From Nematostella vectensis (Eukaryota > Cnidaria > Anthozoa > Actiniaria > Edwardsiidae): 64,000 nucleotides of DNA. The translations under genes and the position numbers were made by a program. Where the stretch lies: positions 8,605,296-8,669,295 of the forward strand of contig NC_064035.1 of NCBI RefSeq assembly GCF_932526225.1, written 5' to 3'. Of the stretch, positions 11,668 through 26,600 are shown one piece after another. The notes beneath the pieces were generated by a model, which saw only the letters and a list, made by a program, of their open reading frames with translations, did not search any database and had not been told where the DNA came from. The stretch's first letter is position 1. The number at the start of each line of letters is the position of its first letter.

Positions 11668-14600
11668 CTACAAAAACCAGAAGGTTCACAACTTATTGTA
11701 GCAACAGCACAACAGCAAACAACGGAAAACCAGTCGAGCGAACAATAAACACCTCTCGCTCAATCACATCAGCATCCAATGCTCAACAGTTTCAACAAAG
11801 ATAAAAACCGCAAAAACATAAATAAATAAAGAACCTGTCAACTAAGTGTTCATTAAATGATGTATGTTTTAGTTATATTTATAAAAATAAAGCGAATCAT
11901 TTAGTATCGTCAGACATGATAAAGGTTGTTTAGAAATAGCTCAGTGGTACGAGCTTCGTCTCTCAAGCAAGAGGACAAGGGTTTGAACCCAGTTCAGGTC
12001 AACTCGAGATTTGCTTAGAGGTGAAAAACCCGGCTCTTCTACGCGTTCGCGTTTCTCACCGCACGTAAAAGAACAACTGGGGACGCTGGCCCGTTGCAAC
12101 TGGTCCGCATCTACACAGACGAGTAAAGTGAGTCACATGTGAAGCGCATTAGATAACGTCTCGTGATATTTATTTGCGCTTCACATGCTAGTCCCATAAC
12201 TAGTCAGTATATACGGACTGCTCCACGCATTTTAAGAGAGCTTTATTCCCTTTCCCGATGCTATCCGAGCATCCGAGCTAGACTACTAACCTTTGCAACA
12301 CCAGGATCTTGTTCCTTTAAAAAAACGAGGTGTGGGATACCTGTGTCTCGACAGTACTCTTGCACATCTTCGAGCGCGTGAAGCCCTCGGGAATCATATA
12401 ACAGCGTGGCAGCTATCCCGGCATTCCAGAGCTCACGTACAACGCGCATGCGCTCCTGCATTACGTGACCCCAGATGAGTACATCGCAAGCGCTTGGCAG
12501 CACCATCTCATCATCTGCGGAGACTTGAGTCACGATCTTCTCCACCGCGATGCTGGCCCCGACGCCGCCCGGGAGCTGAACGGGCTCGTTCCCGTGGTGG
12601 AAGGTGGCAATCAGCTTATCGTATCGCCCCCCAGCGGCGAGTATGTCTACACCGCCGCGCTTCGACTTCCGCTTGTCCGCCGCCACTACCTGGAAGATCA
12701 CCCCAGAGAAGTGCTGGATGCAGTAGACCAAACTTGTGTGCACCACGATGGGTAACTTGACCCCAAACGTTTCCATGTGGTTAGCCACAGCCTGGAGTTC
12801 TTGTAAAGTCTGACGTGCTGCCGCGCTGGACGTACTTGGCCGTTTTAGAACCCCGATGATATGTTCTCGAACTTTTTGTACAGGGCCCTCGAAGTACAGG
12901 AAACCGTAGAGTGCAGATATATTATGATCGGTTATTTGTAGTCCTTCTAAGAGGCGGTTGATCTGTTCGTTTCTTAATCGCTCACTCTGAGGTTCCTGCA
13001 GGACGGCGAAGAGTTCGGGGTGACGCTCCTCGGGGACGCCATAGGAAGACAGGACCGCTCTGAGGAGACCCGCGTGGTTTATTCGAATGTAATAACTGCG
13101 GCGGTCAAGGCACGGGAATTCTCGAATGATCTCCGCAACGGCAGAGATCACCTCCGCATCTGGGACGTTCCCTTCAGGAGTCGGTGAAATAATATCAAAC
13201 GCACACTCGTAGAGTTCCTTCGGGTGCGCCCCGAGAATACGCTTATCCCTGTACACACAACCAATGTCAAAGCGCTTTAAGTGGGTTATACGTGAGCGCG
13301 CGATGAATCTCGCAAATGGGATCCTGAGATCGTATGGTAGTGCGAGAATCCCTCCGCTGTGATCCACCACAGCCACGGCAGACTCGTGCGGATCAAGAGC
13401 CTTCGTGCGCGGTGTGAGAAGAGGCGTTCTCATGCGTAGAGCTCCGTGCCGCGTGAACACCGCTTTCAGCGTGTCATGAACTAGCTGTTGTGTGAGGATG
13501 GTGCGCGCGTCCACAGGCGATTTACAGATCTCTATATCGTAAGTAACGTCGAAGACTGGGTCCACACTTTGCGAGAACATGGCAGTCATCAGCCGTCTGT
13601 ATCGCGTGGAGTTTGACGAGGCTAACGTATGCTTGAGCACTTCGTCTAGCTGGTGGTCCTCGATCTTTGGAGGGATGAAGTGACTTTCGAGCAGCTCTTG
13701 CGAGGTCGGTCGCTCGGCCGGATCGTGCGTCAGTAGCCATGTGATGATCATGGTCTGTTTAGACAGCGCCTTCTTATCGAAATCATCCGGGAAGATGATC
13801 TTCTCCTATGGGTGAGATTACAATTACTGAGTTAAAGACATTGGATCTGTTAATAGACCTTATCGCTACACATTACTCTTACAATATGCTCAAAATCGAA
13901 TGTTTACAAAACGGGTGACTTGCGCTAAGAGGTCGGGTGACCTTTTCGGCGGCAAATTCAACCAAAATAAGCACAGAAATGACTGCGCCTGTCACGCCAG
14001 AGAACGACAAAAAAGATTTGAATGAAAATAAACCCTTTCTGGAAAAAAAACTTTCTGCTTTTATTCGTAAGCGCTAAATAAGTTTTTTTGCTGTTATTTT
14101 GCCGCTAAAAGCCTGAGCGCGCGCTCGTTTGCCAACCAAGTCACGTGTCTCTTAGTCTCCTATCGTAGAAAAACTTTTTTGCTATGACAAACTACGACCT
14201 CCGAAAAGGGAAGTCGCTTAAAAAGCGCTTCCATGAGTTTTGCTTTAAGCTAAGGGCTTGACGCAGGCTACAAGGTCGCCCTGTCCCCATCACATCCACA
14301 GAAATGAAACCCCGTGACTACTCCTAGACCTACCGTCCTCAAGTTCCCAATGGTTTTGACTCGCTCCATGCCCGTAGCTAAAGGACGATAAGTCATCTCA
14401 AAGAAGATAATCCCTAAGCTGTAGACGTCGACTTTCTCACTGTACTTAAGCCGACCGGTACCCTTTGCGAGCTCGGGAGCTACGTACAAAGTAGTGCCCA
14501 CTTTCCCTGTCATCCCCTCCGCGGTGGTGGAGCCCTCCTTAAGCGGTGATCCTTGGGCTTCAGACGGTGTGTGGATCTCTGCGGTGAGACCGCCACGTGT

Positions 14601-17600
14601 TTTGTCGTGCGTGGTGGCAAGGCCAAAGTCGCCGAGTTTGATGTGTCCGCCGGCGTCAAGAAAGATGTTGACAGGTTTGAGGTCGCGATGGATGATTCCC
14701 TGTTGACACGTTTATAACGGTATGGTGATTCAAGAAATAATCCTTTCCCCTCGGAGCGGAAAGACACCCTTCCCCTTATCTGCGAAAACACCGCCCTTGA
14801 AATTATGCCACCAAAAACGCGATTTCTAGCTTATGGAAATCTGCAGTGAGACACAACACTCCGGAATTATAAGTTCCCTCCATAGAGGGGGGAAGGGGAT
14901 TTTTTTTTTTCTTTCATTATGAGCTCTTACAAGTTATTGTAAATATTTGTTAGCATAGCAGGGCAATTAATATTTCTCAAAACCATACTCCGGGTTAAAG
15001 CAACAACTACAGTGTATCTCTATTGACCGGCCACAATTCAAAGTCCCAAAATATTTGCTCTTCGCTAAAAACTGTAATTACACACCCCTATCAGTCTCAA
15101 TTAAGTGGGCATTTGACTCTGTGATGATTAAATCTCCGATGATTTTTAACAGAAAACGCGAAAAATATTTCAAAATATTGAAAGCAGTGTGTTTATTGGA
15201 AGTTTCTTTGAGGATGTGACTGATAATTTAGAGCGGATGGCCTGTTTAATATCTCGGATTTTAATAGATTCTTTTGTCTTTTAACGGTTGAGGTTTCTGT
15301 CGGACCTCCGGAAGTAAACTGGTGACAATGCGGCTTTAACATTCATTCCATCGCTGTCTGGTATACCTGAGAGTGAATGTGTGCCAGGCCCTCGACTATC
15401 TCTCGCAAAAGCCTCCACACGCGATCTGTGTTTGTATGTAGCCCCATGTCAATGACGTCTCGTAGGGTACTCTTCTCGCAGTACTCCATCTGGATGTAGA
15501 GGTACTGGAGGGCGTTGGATTCGGTGCTGGACTCGCTAGCCCCACATTCAGGCACGTCCTCAGACTCCTCAGACTGACAAGAACAACAGAGAAACGCAGA
15601 CGATATCAAGACGGTATCTACTAACAAGAACAAGAAGAGAAACGCGAACAATATCAAGACGGTATCTACTAACAAGAACAAGAAGAGAAACGCAAACGAT
15701 ATCAAGACGGTATCTACTAACAAGAACAAGAAAAGAAACGTGAACAATATCAAGACGGTATCTACTAACAAGAACAAGAAGAAAAAAACGCGAACAATAT
15801 CAAGACGGTATCTACTAACAAGAACAAGAAGGGAAACGCGAACGATATCAAGACGGTATCTACTAACAAGAACAAGAGAAACGCAAACGATATCAAGACG
15901 GTATCTACTAACAAGAACAAGAAGAGAAACGCGAACGATATAAAGACGGTATCTACTAACAAAAACAAGAAAAAAAAACGCGGACAATATCAAGACGGTA
16001 TCTACTAACAAGAACAAGAGAAACGCGAACAATATCAAGACGGTATCTACTAACAAGAACAAGAAGAGAAACGCGAACGATATAAAGACGGTATCTACTA
16101 ACAAAAACAAGAAAAAAAACGCGGACAATATCAAGACGGTATCTACTAACAAGAACAAGAGAGAAACGCGAACAATATCAAGACGGTATCTAATAACACG
16201 AACAAGAAGAAAAACGAGAACAATATCAAGACGGTATCTACTAACAAGAACAAGACAAACGTGAACAATATCAAGACAGTATCTACTAACAAGAAGACAA
16301 ACGCGATACGACAGTATCTTCTAAAAGAAAAACACGATCACAAGGCAAGGAAGTAAAGTAAAAATAAAAATAAAACAGCACCAACAGAAGCAGCAAACAT
16401 AAAAATAAAAACAAGCGAGCGATCGAGAGATGAATCAATGCTTACCTCAGTGTCGAGAAGGTCTCCGAACTGTAGCATGGACTCATCAAACGTACTTGAT
16501 GCAAAGACGATGCCTTCGGAAGACCCCCCGGATTTACTACTGAAAAACGATCCTTTGGGGGAACCTTTATACTTTGGCAGGGGGATGACCTCTTCGTCTG
16601 TCGAACATAATAAGAAATATCTAAAGTCATTTGCAGTTTTCAATATCACTGGAAAAATCTACTCATTTTCATAGTATGTAGGAAAGGTGTAAATGTGATT
16701 TTCCATACTATGTAAACCAAGTTACAAAGTTTAGCGAGCCCTCGCCGACTATTTCAGGTAAATCGCCTTTTTTCGTCATTCCTTGAAGAGGATTGAAGAA
16801 AATTCAATGACCGGCACTTAAATGGTTTCAAATCAAGCTCTACAAGGCGCTGACCAATCAAGAAGCACAAAATGCAATTCTGTTAGTTTGAATGATGGAA
16901 GCCAAAAAGCCGTTTTAACAAAAAATTGGAAATTGTTGAAGAGAGTTCACAGTATATTGAAAATGCAGTAACGTCATTGTAAAATGTACACGTGGTACAC
17001 TTCTCTGGTAACTAAATGCGGAATAAAAATGACTTTGCAGCCAATTTTTTACAGTACCCTCTCCGTCACAGCCTGAGATCAAACTTGTTCAAGAGCACTT
17101 GTCCAAATAAATGAAAGGGACGTTATTTGTACATCATCATGCCGTAATACCTTGTGACTCGTCGGACTCGGACACGTCCTGCTTCTCGCCATCGCTGCAC
17201 CAAGAGTCCTCTCCCTCTCTCTCAGGTGCGATACTCGGCGCTTCAAAACGATTCATCTCCAGCAAGCTCTCCTCTGTTCCCGGTCTCACAACCACTCTGG
17301 GTGCGCTGTTACTGGGGCCAGTCGCACTCTCGTCACTGTTGGACGAGACGTCCTCCTCATCGGCCATCTCGATCCAGGAATTGTAGTACCTGGTAACACC
17401 GAGGACACGACACGATAATAGTGTTTATCATCAGGGGGGGGGGGAGGGGGGTAGTGAAATATAGCAAAGAGGGGAGGGCAGTTACGAAAAGGGGTAACAA
17501 GAAATAGAGAGAAACAACAACTAAACATCTGACATCAAGCCCCTTACAGGTGCTCATTTTGTTCAAATCTTCCTAATGTAGATTTTAAATAGAAAAGTGA

Positions 17601-20600
17601 AACAAAATACCAGAAAGTGATGCAGCTAGGTGCCCCTGAATAGCTCAAATCACTGACAGCGCTAAACCACGCTGCATATGCATTAGGTTTGCCAATTTGT
17701 TTCTCCTTTGAGCAGCAGTATTTCACTGTATCTGTCCTGTATAATTTTTGGAGCTGAGACTGGTTTTTGCGTTGGCTTTCTGTTTTTTTTTTTAAATCGC
17801 CACAATTGATATAACATACTGACCTGCTAAGGTATAGACTGACTTGACTACGTTTTCATGGTTAAGGTATAAACTGACCTTACTACGTTCTCACGGTTAA
17901 GGTATAGACTGACCTGACTACGTTCTCACGGTTAAGGTATAGACTGACCTGACTACGTTCTCATGGTTAGGGTATAGACTGACCTGACTACGTTCTCACG
18001 GTTAGGGTATAGACTGACCTGACTACGTTCTCACGGTTAAGGTATAGACTGACCTGACTACGTTCTCATTGCTAAGGTATAGACTGACCTGACTACGTTT
18101 TCATGGTTAACGTTTAAACTGACCTGACTACGTTCTCATTGTTGAAGTATAGACTGACCTGACTACGTTCTCATTGTTAAAGTATGGACTGACCTAACTA
18201 CGTTCTCATGGTTAAGGTATAGACTGACCTGACTACGTTCTCATGGTTAAAGAATAAACTGACCTGACTACGTTCTCATGGTTAAGGTATAGACTGACCT
18301 GACAACGTTCTCACGGTTAGAGTATAGACTGACCTGACTACGTTCTCATTGCTAAGGTATAGACTGACCTGACTACGTTCTCACGGTTAAGGTATAGACT
18401 GACCTGACTACGTTCTCATGGTTAGGGTATAGACTGACCTGACAACGTTCTCACGGTTAGGGTATAGACTGACCTTACTACGTTCTCACGGTTAGGGTAT
18501 AGACTGACCTGACTACGTTCTCACGGTTAAGGTATAGACTGACCTGACTACGTTCTCATGGTTAAGGTATAGAACGACCTGACTACGTCCTCGTGGTTAA
18601 GGTATAGAACGACCTGACTACGTCCTCATAGTTAAGGTATAGACTGACCTGACTACGTTCTCACGGTTAAGGTATAGACTGGCCTGACTACGTCCTCATG
18701 GTTAAGGAATAGACTGACCTGACTACGTCCTCATGGTTAAGGAATAGACTGACCTGACTACGTTTTCATGGTTAAGGTATAGACTGACCTGACTACGTTT
18801 TCATGGTTAAGGTATAGACTGACCTGACTACGTTCTCACGGTTAAAGTATAGACTGACCTGTCTACGTTTTTATGGTTTAGGAATAGACTGACCTGACTA
18901 CGTTCTCATGGTTGAGCCGGGAGATAAGCTGCACCTCCCGTGTGATCTTGCGGTTCAAGGCAGTGCTCTTGGGGTTCCACGGGATGCGCTTGATCGCGTA
19001 CAGACCACCATCCAACTTATTGCGAACCTGAACACCATCAGAAAACATCGTCTATAACCTACATTGACCAAGCTCTACCCAGGTAAAGTATTTAGCCTTA
19101 TGTAACACCAACAAAAAGGACAGAACTATAGACCCGCTGAAGTGGATCAGTGAACATTCCGCCTCTGCACAATCACATAATTTGTGTTTGCCATACGCAC
19201 ATACACTTATTTAAGAAAAGGCTGCACTCGGAGAATCCATGTGCCGTAACCCGCAGTGCTGAATGCATATCAAATAATAAGCGTAAATAAAACCATGTCC
19301 AGGCTTAGAAAGGTATAGCATTTTTTATGTGTCTGTAGAACATTTACTGTAGAACTGTAGAAATGTCTGTAGAACTTTCAGAGAACAGGAGTCAGCCCTA
19401 CACTTTACCCATGAACCACTGTGAATTTTATAGATAATACAAAAATACCGAGGTTTGATCGGAAGAGTTAATCTTATGTCGCATGTTCGTGAGTGTAATT
19501 TTACCTATAACTCTTTTCTTTTCTACCTTGATAACGTTCCCGAAGCCTCCCTTGCCTAAGAATTCCAATTGCTCAAACTCGCTCTTGATCCTGGACTTGC
19601 CAGGAACACCGGAGAAAAACGTGAACTCGGGTATCGGAGCTGTCGGGAACATACTGTCCGGCTCATTACTTGACTGGCCACCTTGTCCGGACACGCAGAT
19701 GCTGTCCGAGTTTCCATTTGGGTGTTCAGGACAGGAGAGGGGGTAGATGAACGGGTGCTGAAGAAGCTGGTAAGCCGATAACCGCTCCTTTTCGTCTGCA
19801 CAGAAACACCTAAAAACAAGGGCAAGGTTACGAATACATTTTTGACAACTTTTATTTTACCCTGTTAAAACAAAATAGTTTGCATTTCAATATAACCATC
19901 TTTATTAAAAGACAGGGACAATTTGAGTAAGTTTTGCAGAAGGGAATTTTTGTTGTGATAAAAAAATATTGATTTATATAGATCCAGCGCTTTCTTCCTG
20001 TGGCTGCTACCTTAGGGTCTGACCTTGGGAAAGCAAATGAGCAAAGCCTGTTGGGTCCCCAAACCTGCACCCAGAAAGGGAGGTCCTGGCCCAGGTTACC
20101 TTTCCAGAAAGTCCTTAAGGTCTTCGTGTATTCCTTCTGGTATGACTGCATCAGCTGGATTCACCTCTTCGCCTCTTGCCAATGACAGGACCACAAGACC
20201 CTGAGGGTACCAAACTATTAGTTCAAACTTCAGCCAGCCATGTCTAGGCTTTTTAGTTTAGCTTTTACTGAGAACACCAGATCAACACTTCGGCCATTGC
20301 ATGGGATGGGAGGGATACATTCGGGAAACATGCCAGTACAAACTAATATAGAGCTAGAATATTGAGCTGGGGTTTCGTTCACCCATTTAATATACCATTA
20401 TATCCAAGGTATCTCGTTCTATCAAACATTGATACTTAATTTGTCTTCTATTTGAGCAAACTTCCAATCCAGTGGACAGGTTTGTCTAAGCCCCCCGGAT
20501 CCCCCAGGCTACAGGTCTGCAGTACGTAATTACTTGGTTTAACCTTAACCAAAAAACCATAAGCTAGTTCACTCAATTATAACAAGTACAGCATACCAAG

Positions 20601-23600
20601 TCAAAAATATCTGCTTTCTTGCCATAGCGAGGCGTGCATTTTGTCTGAGTCTGAGAGAGGAGGAGTTTGTCTGCTCCATACTCATTATATAAATCTCTCA
20701 ACCTAGGAAAGGGAAATAGAATAAAATATTCAAAATGCGCCAGTAGTTTGAAATGGTACTTCACATTTAAAATTCTGATGATGATACACTTCAAATGCTA
20801 AGTGTAAAACGATTTTAATTGTCCAGGAAGTATGTAACCTTTATTCATTTTTTTCTTGATGAACGTCTTTTGAGCATGGCTCCCTTATGAGACCATCAAA
20901 TGTATTTAGTACATTAAAAAGGCAAGAAATTAAATTGTTTATGTTAAGGTTACTTGATGTTACTTGATCTTAAGTGTAAAGGAATCTGTGGATAATATAA
21001 TCAAAGCTGATTCTCTCTGTATTTAACCAACCTTGAGATAACGCTGTAGTCAGCAAGTCTGATGTTACCACAGGAATCCAAGCGGCAGCTTGACAGCTTA
21101 AAGTTGTGAGAAATAAATTTAATAATACCATCCTAAATGACTGAGGAACAGCATTTCATTCTCAAGTTGTCATACCTTGTTTTATAAGTTATACCATGGC
21201 ACAAGGGGTATTACATGTACCCCCAATTACCACAGACCAAAAGAAGCCGAGTTGATCATGGCATTACTTGAAACATCATTAGTCTGACAGAACCCGCCAG
21301 CACCCCACCCCCCATTTTAAGCTGCTAGGATAGCTATTTAAAGGCCAATACCCCCAGTGCTTTTTTTGTTGCTATCTTAAGGCTTATATTCACCCCTACC
21401 CCACTCCCCACCCTCTAGGGCTATTTTGGTTGCTATATAAAGGCTAATATCCACCCTATCCACTCCCCACCCTCTAGGGCTATTTTGATTGCTATCTAAA
21501 AAATAATATCCACCCTACTCCACTCCCCTCCCTCTAGGGCTATTTTGATTGCTATCTAAAGGCTACAATCCACCCTACCCCACTCCCCTCCCTCTAGGGC
21601 TATTTTGATTGCTATATAAAGGCTAATATCCACCCTATCCACTCCCCACCCTCTAGGGCTATTTTGATTGCTATCTAAAGGCTAATATCCACCCTACTCC
21701 ACTCCCCTCCCTCTAGGGCTATTTTGATTGCTATCTAAAGGCTAATATCCACCCTACTCCACTCCCCACCCTCTAGGGCTATTTTGATTGCTATCTAAAG
21801 GCTAATATCAACCCTACTCCACTCCCCTCCCTCTAGGGCTATCTTGATTGCTATCTAAAAAATAATATCCACCCTACTCCACTCCCCTCCCTCTAGGGCT
21901 ATTTTGATTGCTATCTAAAGGCTAATATCCACCCTACCCCACTCCCCTCCCTCTAGGGCTATTTTGATTGCTATCTAAAGGCTAATATTCACCCTACCCC
22001 ACTCCCCTCCCTCTAGGGCTATTTTGATTGCTATCTAAAGGCTTATAGTCACCCTACCCCACTCCTCTCCCTCTAGGTCTATTCTGGTTGCTAACTAAAG
22101 GCTAATATCCACCCTACCCCACTCCCCTCACTCTAGGTCTATTCTGGTTGCTAACTAAAGGCTAATATATACCCTACCCCACTCCCCTCCCTCTAGGGCT
22201 ATATTGGTTGCTATATACTCACCTTTAAACATTTATGGACCACTGACTTGCCATGCAGGTACCACAGGGCTTCTAGCAGCTGGCATGTGTACTCGCGGAT
22301 TCTATCTATGGGGAGTCCACCATTGCGTAGCTGCATCCTTAGATCCCCTCCTCCAACATACTCCATTACAACCTAAGATATACAACGAATAAAAACACAG
22401 TAAAGCTTGGCTCAACAGGTACATATAAGGGATCCTCCAACATACTCCATTACAACCTAACATATACAAGGAATAAAAACACAGTAAAGCTTGGCTCAAC
22501 AGGTACATATAAGGGATCCTCCAACATACTCCATTACAACCTAACATATACAAGGAATAAAAACACAGTAAAGCTTGGCTCAACAGCTACATATAAGGGA
22601 TCCTCCAACATACTCCATTACAACCTAACATATACAAGGAATAAAAACACAGTAAAGCTTGGCTCAACAGGTACATATAAGGGATCCTCCAACATACTCC
22701 ATTACAACCTAAGATATACAAGGAATAAAAACACAGTAAAGCTTGGCTCAACAGGTACATATAAGGGATTCGCCAACATACTCCATTACAACCTAAGATA
22801 TACAAGGAATAAAAACACAGTAAAGCTTGGCTCAACAGGTACATATAAGGGATTCGCCAACATACTCCATTACAACCTAACATATACAAGGAATAAAAAC
22901 ACAGTAAAGCTTGGCTCAACAGGTACTCATAAGGGATTCCCCAACATACTCCATTACAACCTAAGATATACAAGGAATAAAAACACAGTAAAGCTTGGCT
23001 CAACAGGTACATATAAGGGATCCTCAAACATACTCCATTACAACCTAAGATATACAAGGAATAAAAACACAGTAAAGCTTGGCTCAACAGGTACATATAA
23101 GGGATTCGCCAACATACTTCATTACAACCTAACATATACAAGGAATAAAAACACAGTAAAGCTTGGCTCAACAGCTACATATAAGGGATTCGCCAACATA
23201 CTCCATTACAACCTAACATATACAAGGAATAAAAACACATTAAAGCTTGGCTAAACAGGTACTCATAAGGGATTCGCCAACATACTCCATTACAACCTAA
23301 GATATACAAGGAATAAAAACACAGTAAAGCTTGGCTCAACAGGTACATATAAGGGATTCGCCAACATACTCCATTACAACCTAACATATACAAGGAATAA
23401 AAACACAGTAAAGCTTGGCTCAACAGGTACATATAAGGGATCCTCCAACATACTCCATTACAACCTAAGATATACAAGGAATAAAAACACAGTAAAGCTT
23501 GGCTCAACAGGTACATATAAGGGATCCTCCAACATACTCCATAACAACCTAAGATAAACAAGGAATAAAAAAACAGTAAAGCTTGGCTCAACAGGTACAT

Positions 23601-26600
23601 ATAAGGGATCCTCCAACATACTCCATTACAACCTAAGATATACAAGGAATAAAAACACAGTAAAGCTTGGCTCAACAGGTACATATAAGGAATCCTCCAA
23701 CATACTCCATTACAACCTAAGATATACAAGGAATAAAAACACAGTAAAGCTTGGCTCAACAGGTACATAAAAGGGATCCTCCAACATACTCCATTACAAC
23801 CTAACATATACAAGGAATAAAAACACAGTAAAGCTTGGCTCAACAGGTACATATAAGGGATTCGCCAACATACTCCATTACAACCTAACATATACAAGGA
23901 ATAAAAACACAGTAAAGCTTGGCTCAACAGGTACATAAGGGATTCGCCAACATGCTCCATTACAACCTAACATATACAAGGAATAAAAACACAGTAAAGC
24001 TTGGCTCAACAGGTACATATAAGGGATTCGCCAACATACTCCATTACAACCTAAGATATACAAGAAATAAAAACACAGTAAAGCTTGGCTCAACAGGTAC
24101 ATATAAGGGATTCGCCAACATACTCCATTACAACCTAACATATACAAGGAATAAAAACACAGTAAAGCTTGGCTCAACAGGTACATATAAGGGATTCGCC
24201 AACATACTCCATTACAACCTAAGATATACAAGAAATAAAAACACAGTAAAGCTTGGCTCAACAGGTACATATATGGGATCCTCCAACATACTCCATTACA
24301 ACCTAACATATACAAGGAATAAAAACACAGTAAAGCTTGGCTCAACAGGTACATATAAGGGATCCTCCAACATACTCCATTACAACCTAACATATACAAG
24401 GAATAAAAACACAGTAAAGCTTGGCTCAACAGGTACATATAAGGGATTCTCCAACATACTCCATTACAACCAAAGATATTTAAGGAATAAAAACACAGTA
24501 AAGCTTGGCTCAACAGGTACATATAAGGGATCCTCCAGCATACTCCATTACAACCTAAGATATACAAGGAATAAAAACACAGTAAAGCTTGGCTCAACAG
24601 GTACATATAAGGGATCCTCCAACATACTCCATTACAACCTAAGACATACAAGGAATAAAAACACTGTAAAGCTTGGCTCAACAGGTACATATAAGGGATT
24701 CGCCAACATACTCCATTACAACCTAAGATATACAAGGAATAAAAACACAGTAAAGCTTGGCTCAACAGGTACATATAAGGGATCCTCCAACATACTCCAT
24801 TACAACCTAAGATATACAAGGAATAAAAACACAGTAAAGCTTGGCTCAACAGGTACATATAAGGGATTCACCAACATACTCCATTACAACCTAAGATATA
24901 CAAGGAATAAAAACACAGTAAAGCTTGGCTCAACAGGTACATATAAGGGATTCGCCAACATACTCCATTACAACCTAACATATACAAGGAATAAAAACAC
25001 AGTAAAGCTTGGCTCAACCGGTACATATAAGGGATTCGCCAACATACTCCATTACAACCTAAGATATACAAGGAATAAAAACACAGTAAAGCTTGGCTCA
25101 ACAGGTACATATAAGGGATTCGCCAACATACTCCATTACAACCTAACATATACAAGGAATAAAAACACAGTAAAACTTGGCTCAACAGGTACATATAAGG
25201 GAATCGCCAACATACTCCATTACAACCTATGTAAAACAAGGAATAAAAAAAAGTAAAGCTTGGTTTAACAGGTACTCATAAGGGATTCTCCAACATACTC
25301 CATTACAACCTATGATATACAAGGACAGTTACTTAAGGATTCTAAGATTATACATAACTACCAAGAACTGTAGGTCTTAGTTCTGTTTTGTTCTGTTATA
25401 CAAATTCATTTAGAAGTTTGAAAAAGGGCATGACAACAGTAAAAAGATTGGTACCCAAATATGGAGTATCTAACAATAAAGCCACTACAAAATGGTTGCC
25501 TGCATTGTGTCCAAAGGATTCTTTGAAAGTGCAAATGATCAATTTTCCAAGACTCTGGTAAGTATCCACTTTTAAAAAAAGAGATGGCGTATTAAAATGC
25601 CACTGTAATATCATCCTTGGTGACCCAGGCCATCACCACCTACATAGGCAAAGAGACCAGAGGGGGGCAAAAGAGGGTGTTTTCTCTCCTTTTTTCCTAC
25701 AGTAGCCCACTCATTTTCTGTTGCACTCAGCCATAACACCCTGAGCCATGACACCCTGGGCTACGCCACCCTGGGCCACAACACCCTGTTCGACTACACC
25801 CAAGGATGCTGGGCACCCAAAGGATGCTGTACCATATTGTACCTGTAAAATAACCCCAGATTGTTGATTGTTGACCTGGCATGCAAGGTAGTGCGCTATA
25901 CTGGGATGGCTTAGTTTTGCCGCCAGTGATTGAATCTCTTGCTCAACACTTGACATCTGGAAATGAATCACAAAGGTCACAGGCATGGGAAAATACTTTT
26001 ATTAGTAAAATGCTAGTGCATTTTAATCAAGGGTGTAGCCCCCATATAGTCTAAGTTATTATGCACATGTGCCTATCTGAAAACAAACTCTTGTATGAGT
26101 TGTCAAGGTTAAGTGTCTAGTCATCTTGAATTATAAACTGAAGGCTCAACTTCTTGATGTCACAAAATAATAACAGGTGTAGGCCACATACTGTTTGATG
26201 GGATTGTAACTATAGACCATTCCAGGGTTCCCCTTGTTTGGACACCAATCACACTGTGTGGTTGCTCTAAAAAACTTTTAAATGACCAATGGAAAAAAGC
26301 AACTTGAGAGAGTCAAGTTCAAGTTAAAGGCTCACCATTGGCACTCAAATTTCTAATGATGCAATCAATAACATAGCCACTTGCAGTCTTACTGATCTCA
26401 CATATAGTGAGTAGGTACCTATGTATTGGAGGTGTGAGGCCACATATGATATTATTGTTAACCATAGACCATTCTAAGGCCCCCCGTGCAGCCTTGCTCA
26501 TCAACACCAAGCTGCTTTCCAGATGTGCATTCTGCTGCCCACACAAACCTGATTCATGACCTTGGTTATGGCCGCTTGATCCACACTGTCGGCCCACTGG

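Noticed and set aside
11940-12010. Functional tRNA gene
   Set aside because: A- and B-box motifs are present, but acceptor and anticodon stems do not pair. It is a SINE head.
15343-16158. 271-codon hydrophobic frame joined to a GCN2 exon, suggesting a membrane anchor
   Set aside because: The hydrophobic part is the 48-bp array upstream of the acceptor of exon 17. The conserved protein begins at the CAG acceptor at 15574.
22302-25256. Very long open frames on both strands (up to about 445 codons) with 28-residue repeats
   Set aside because: They are produced by the 84-bp unit being divisible by three. The frames differ from the true exon-9 frame, which contains TGA in every unit.
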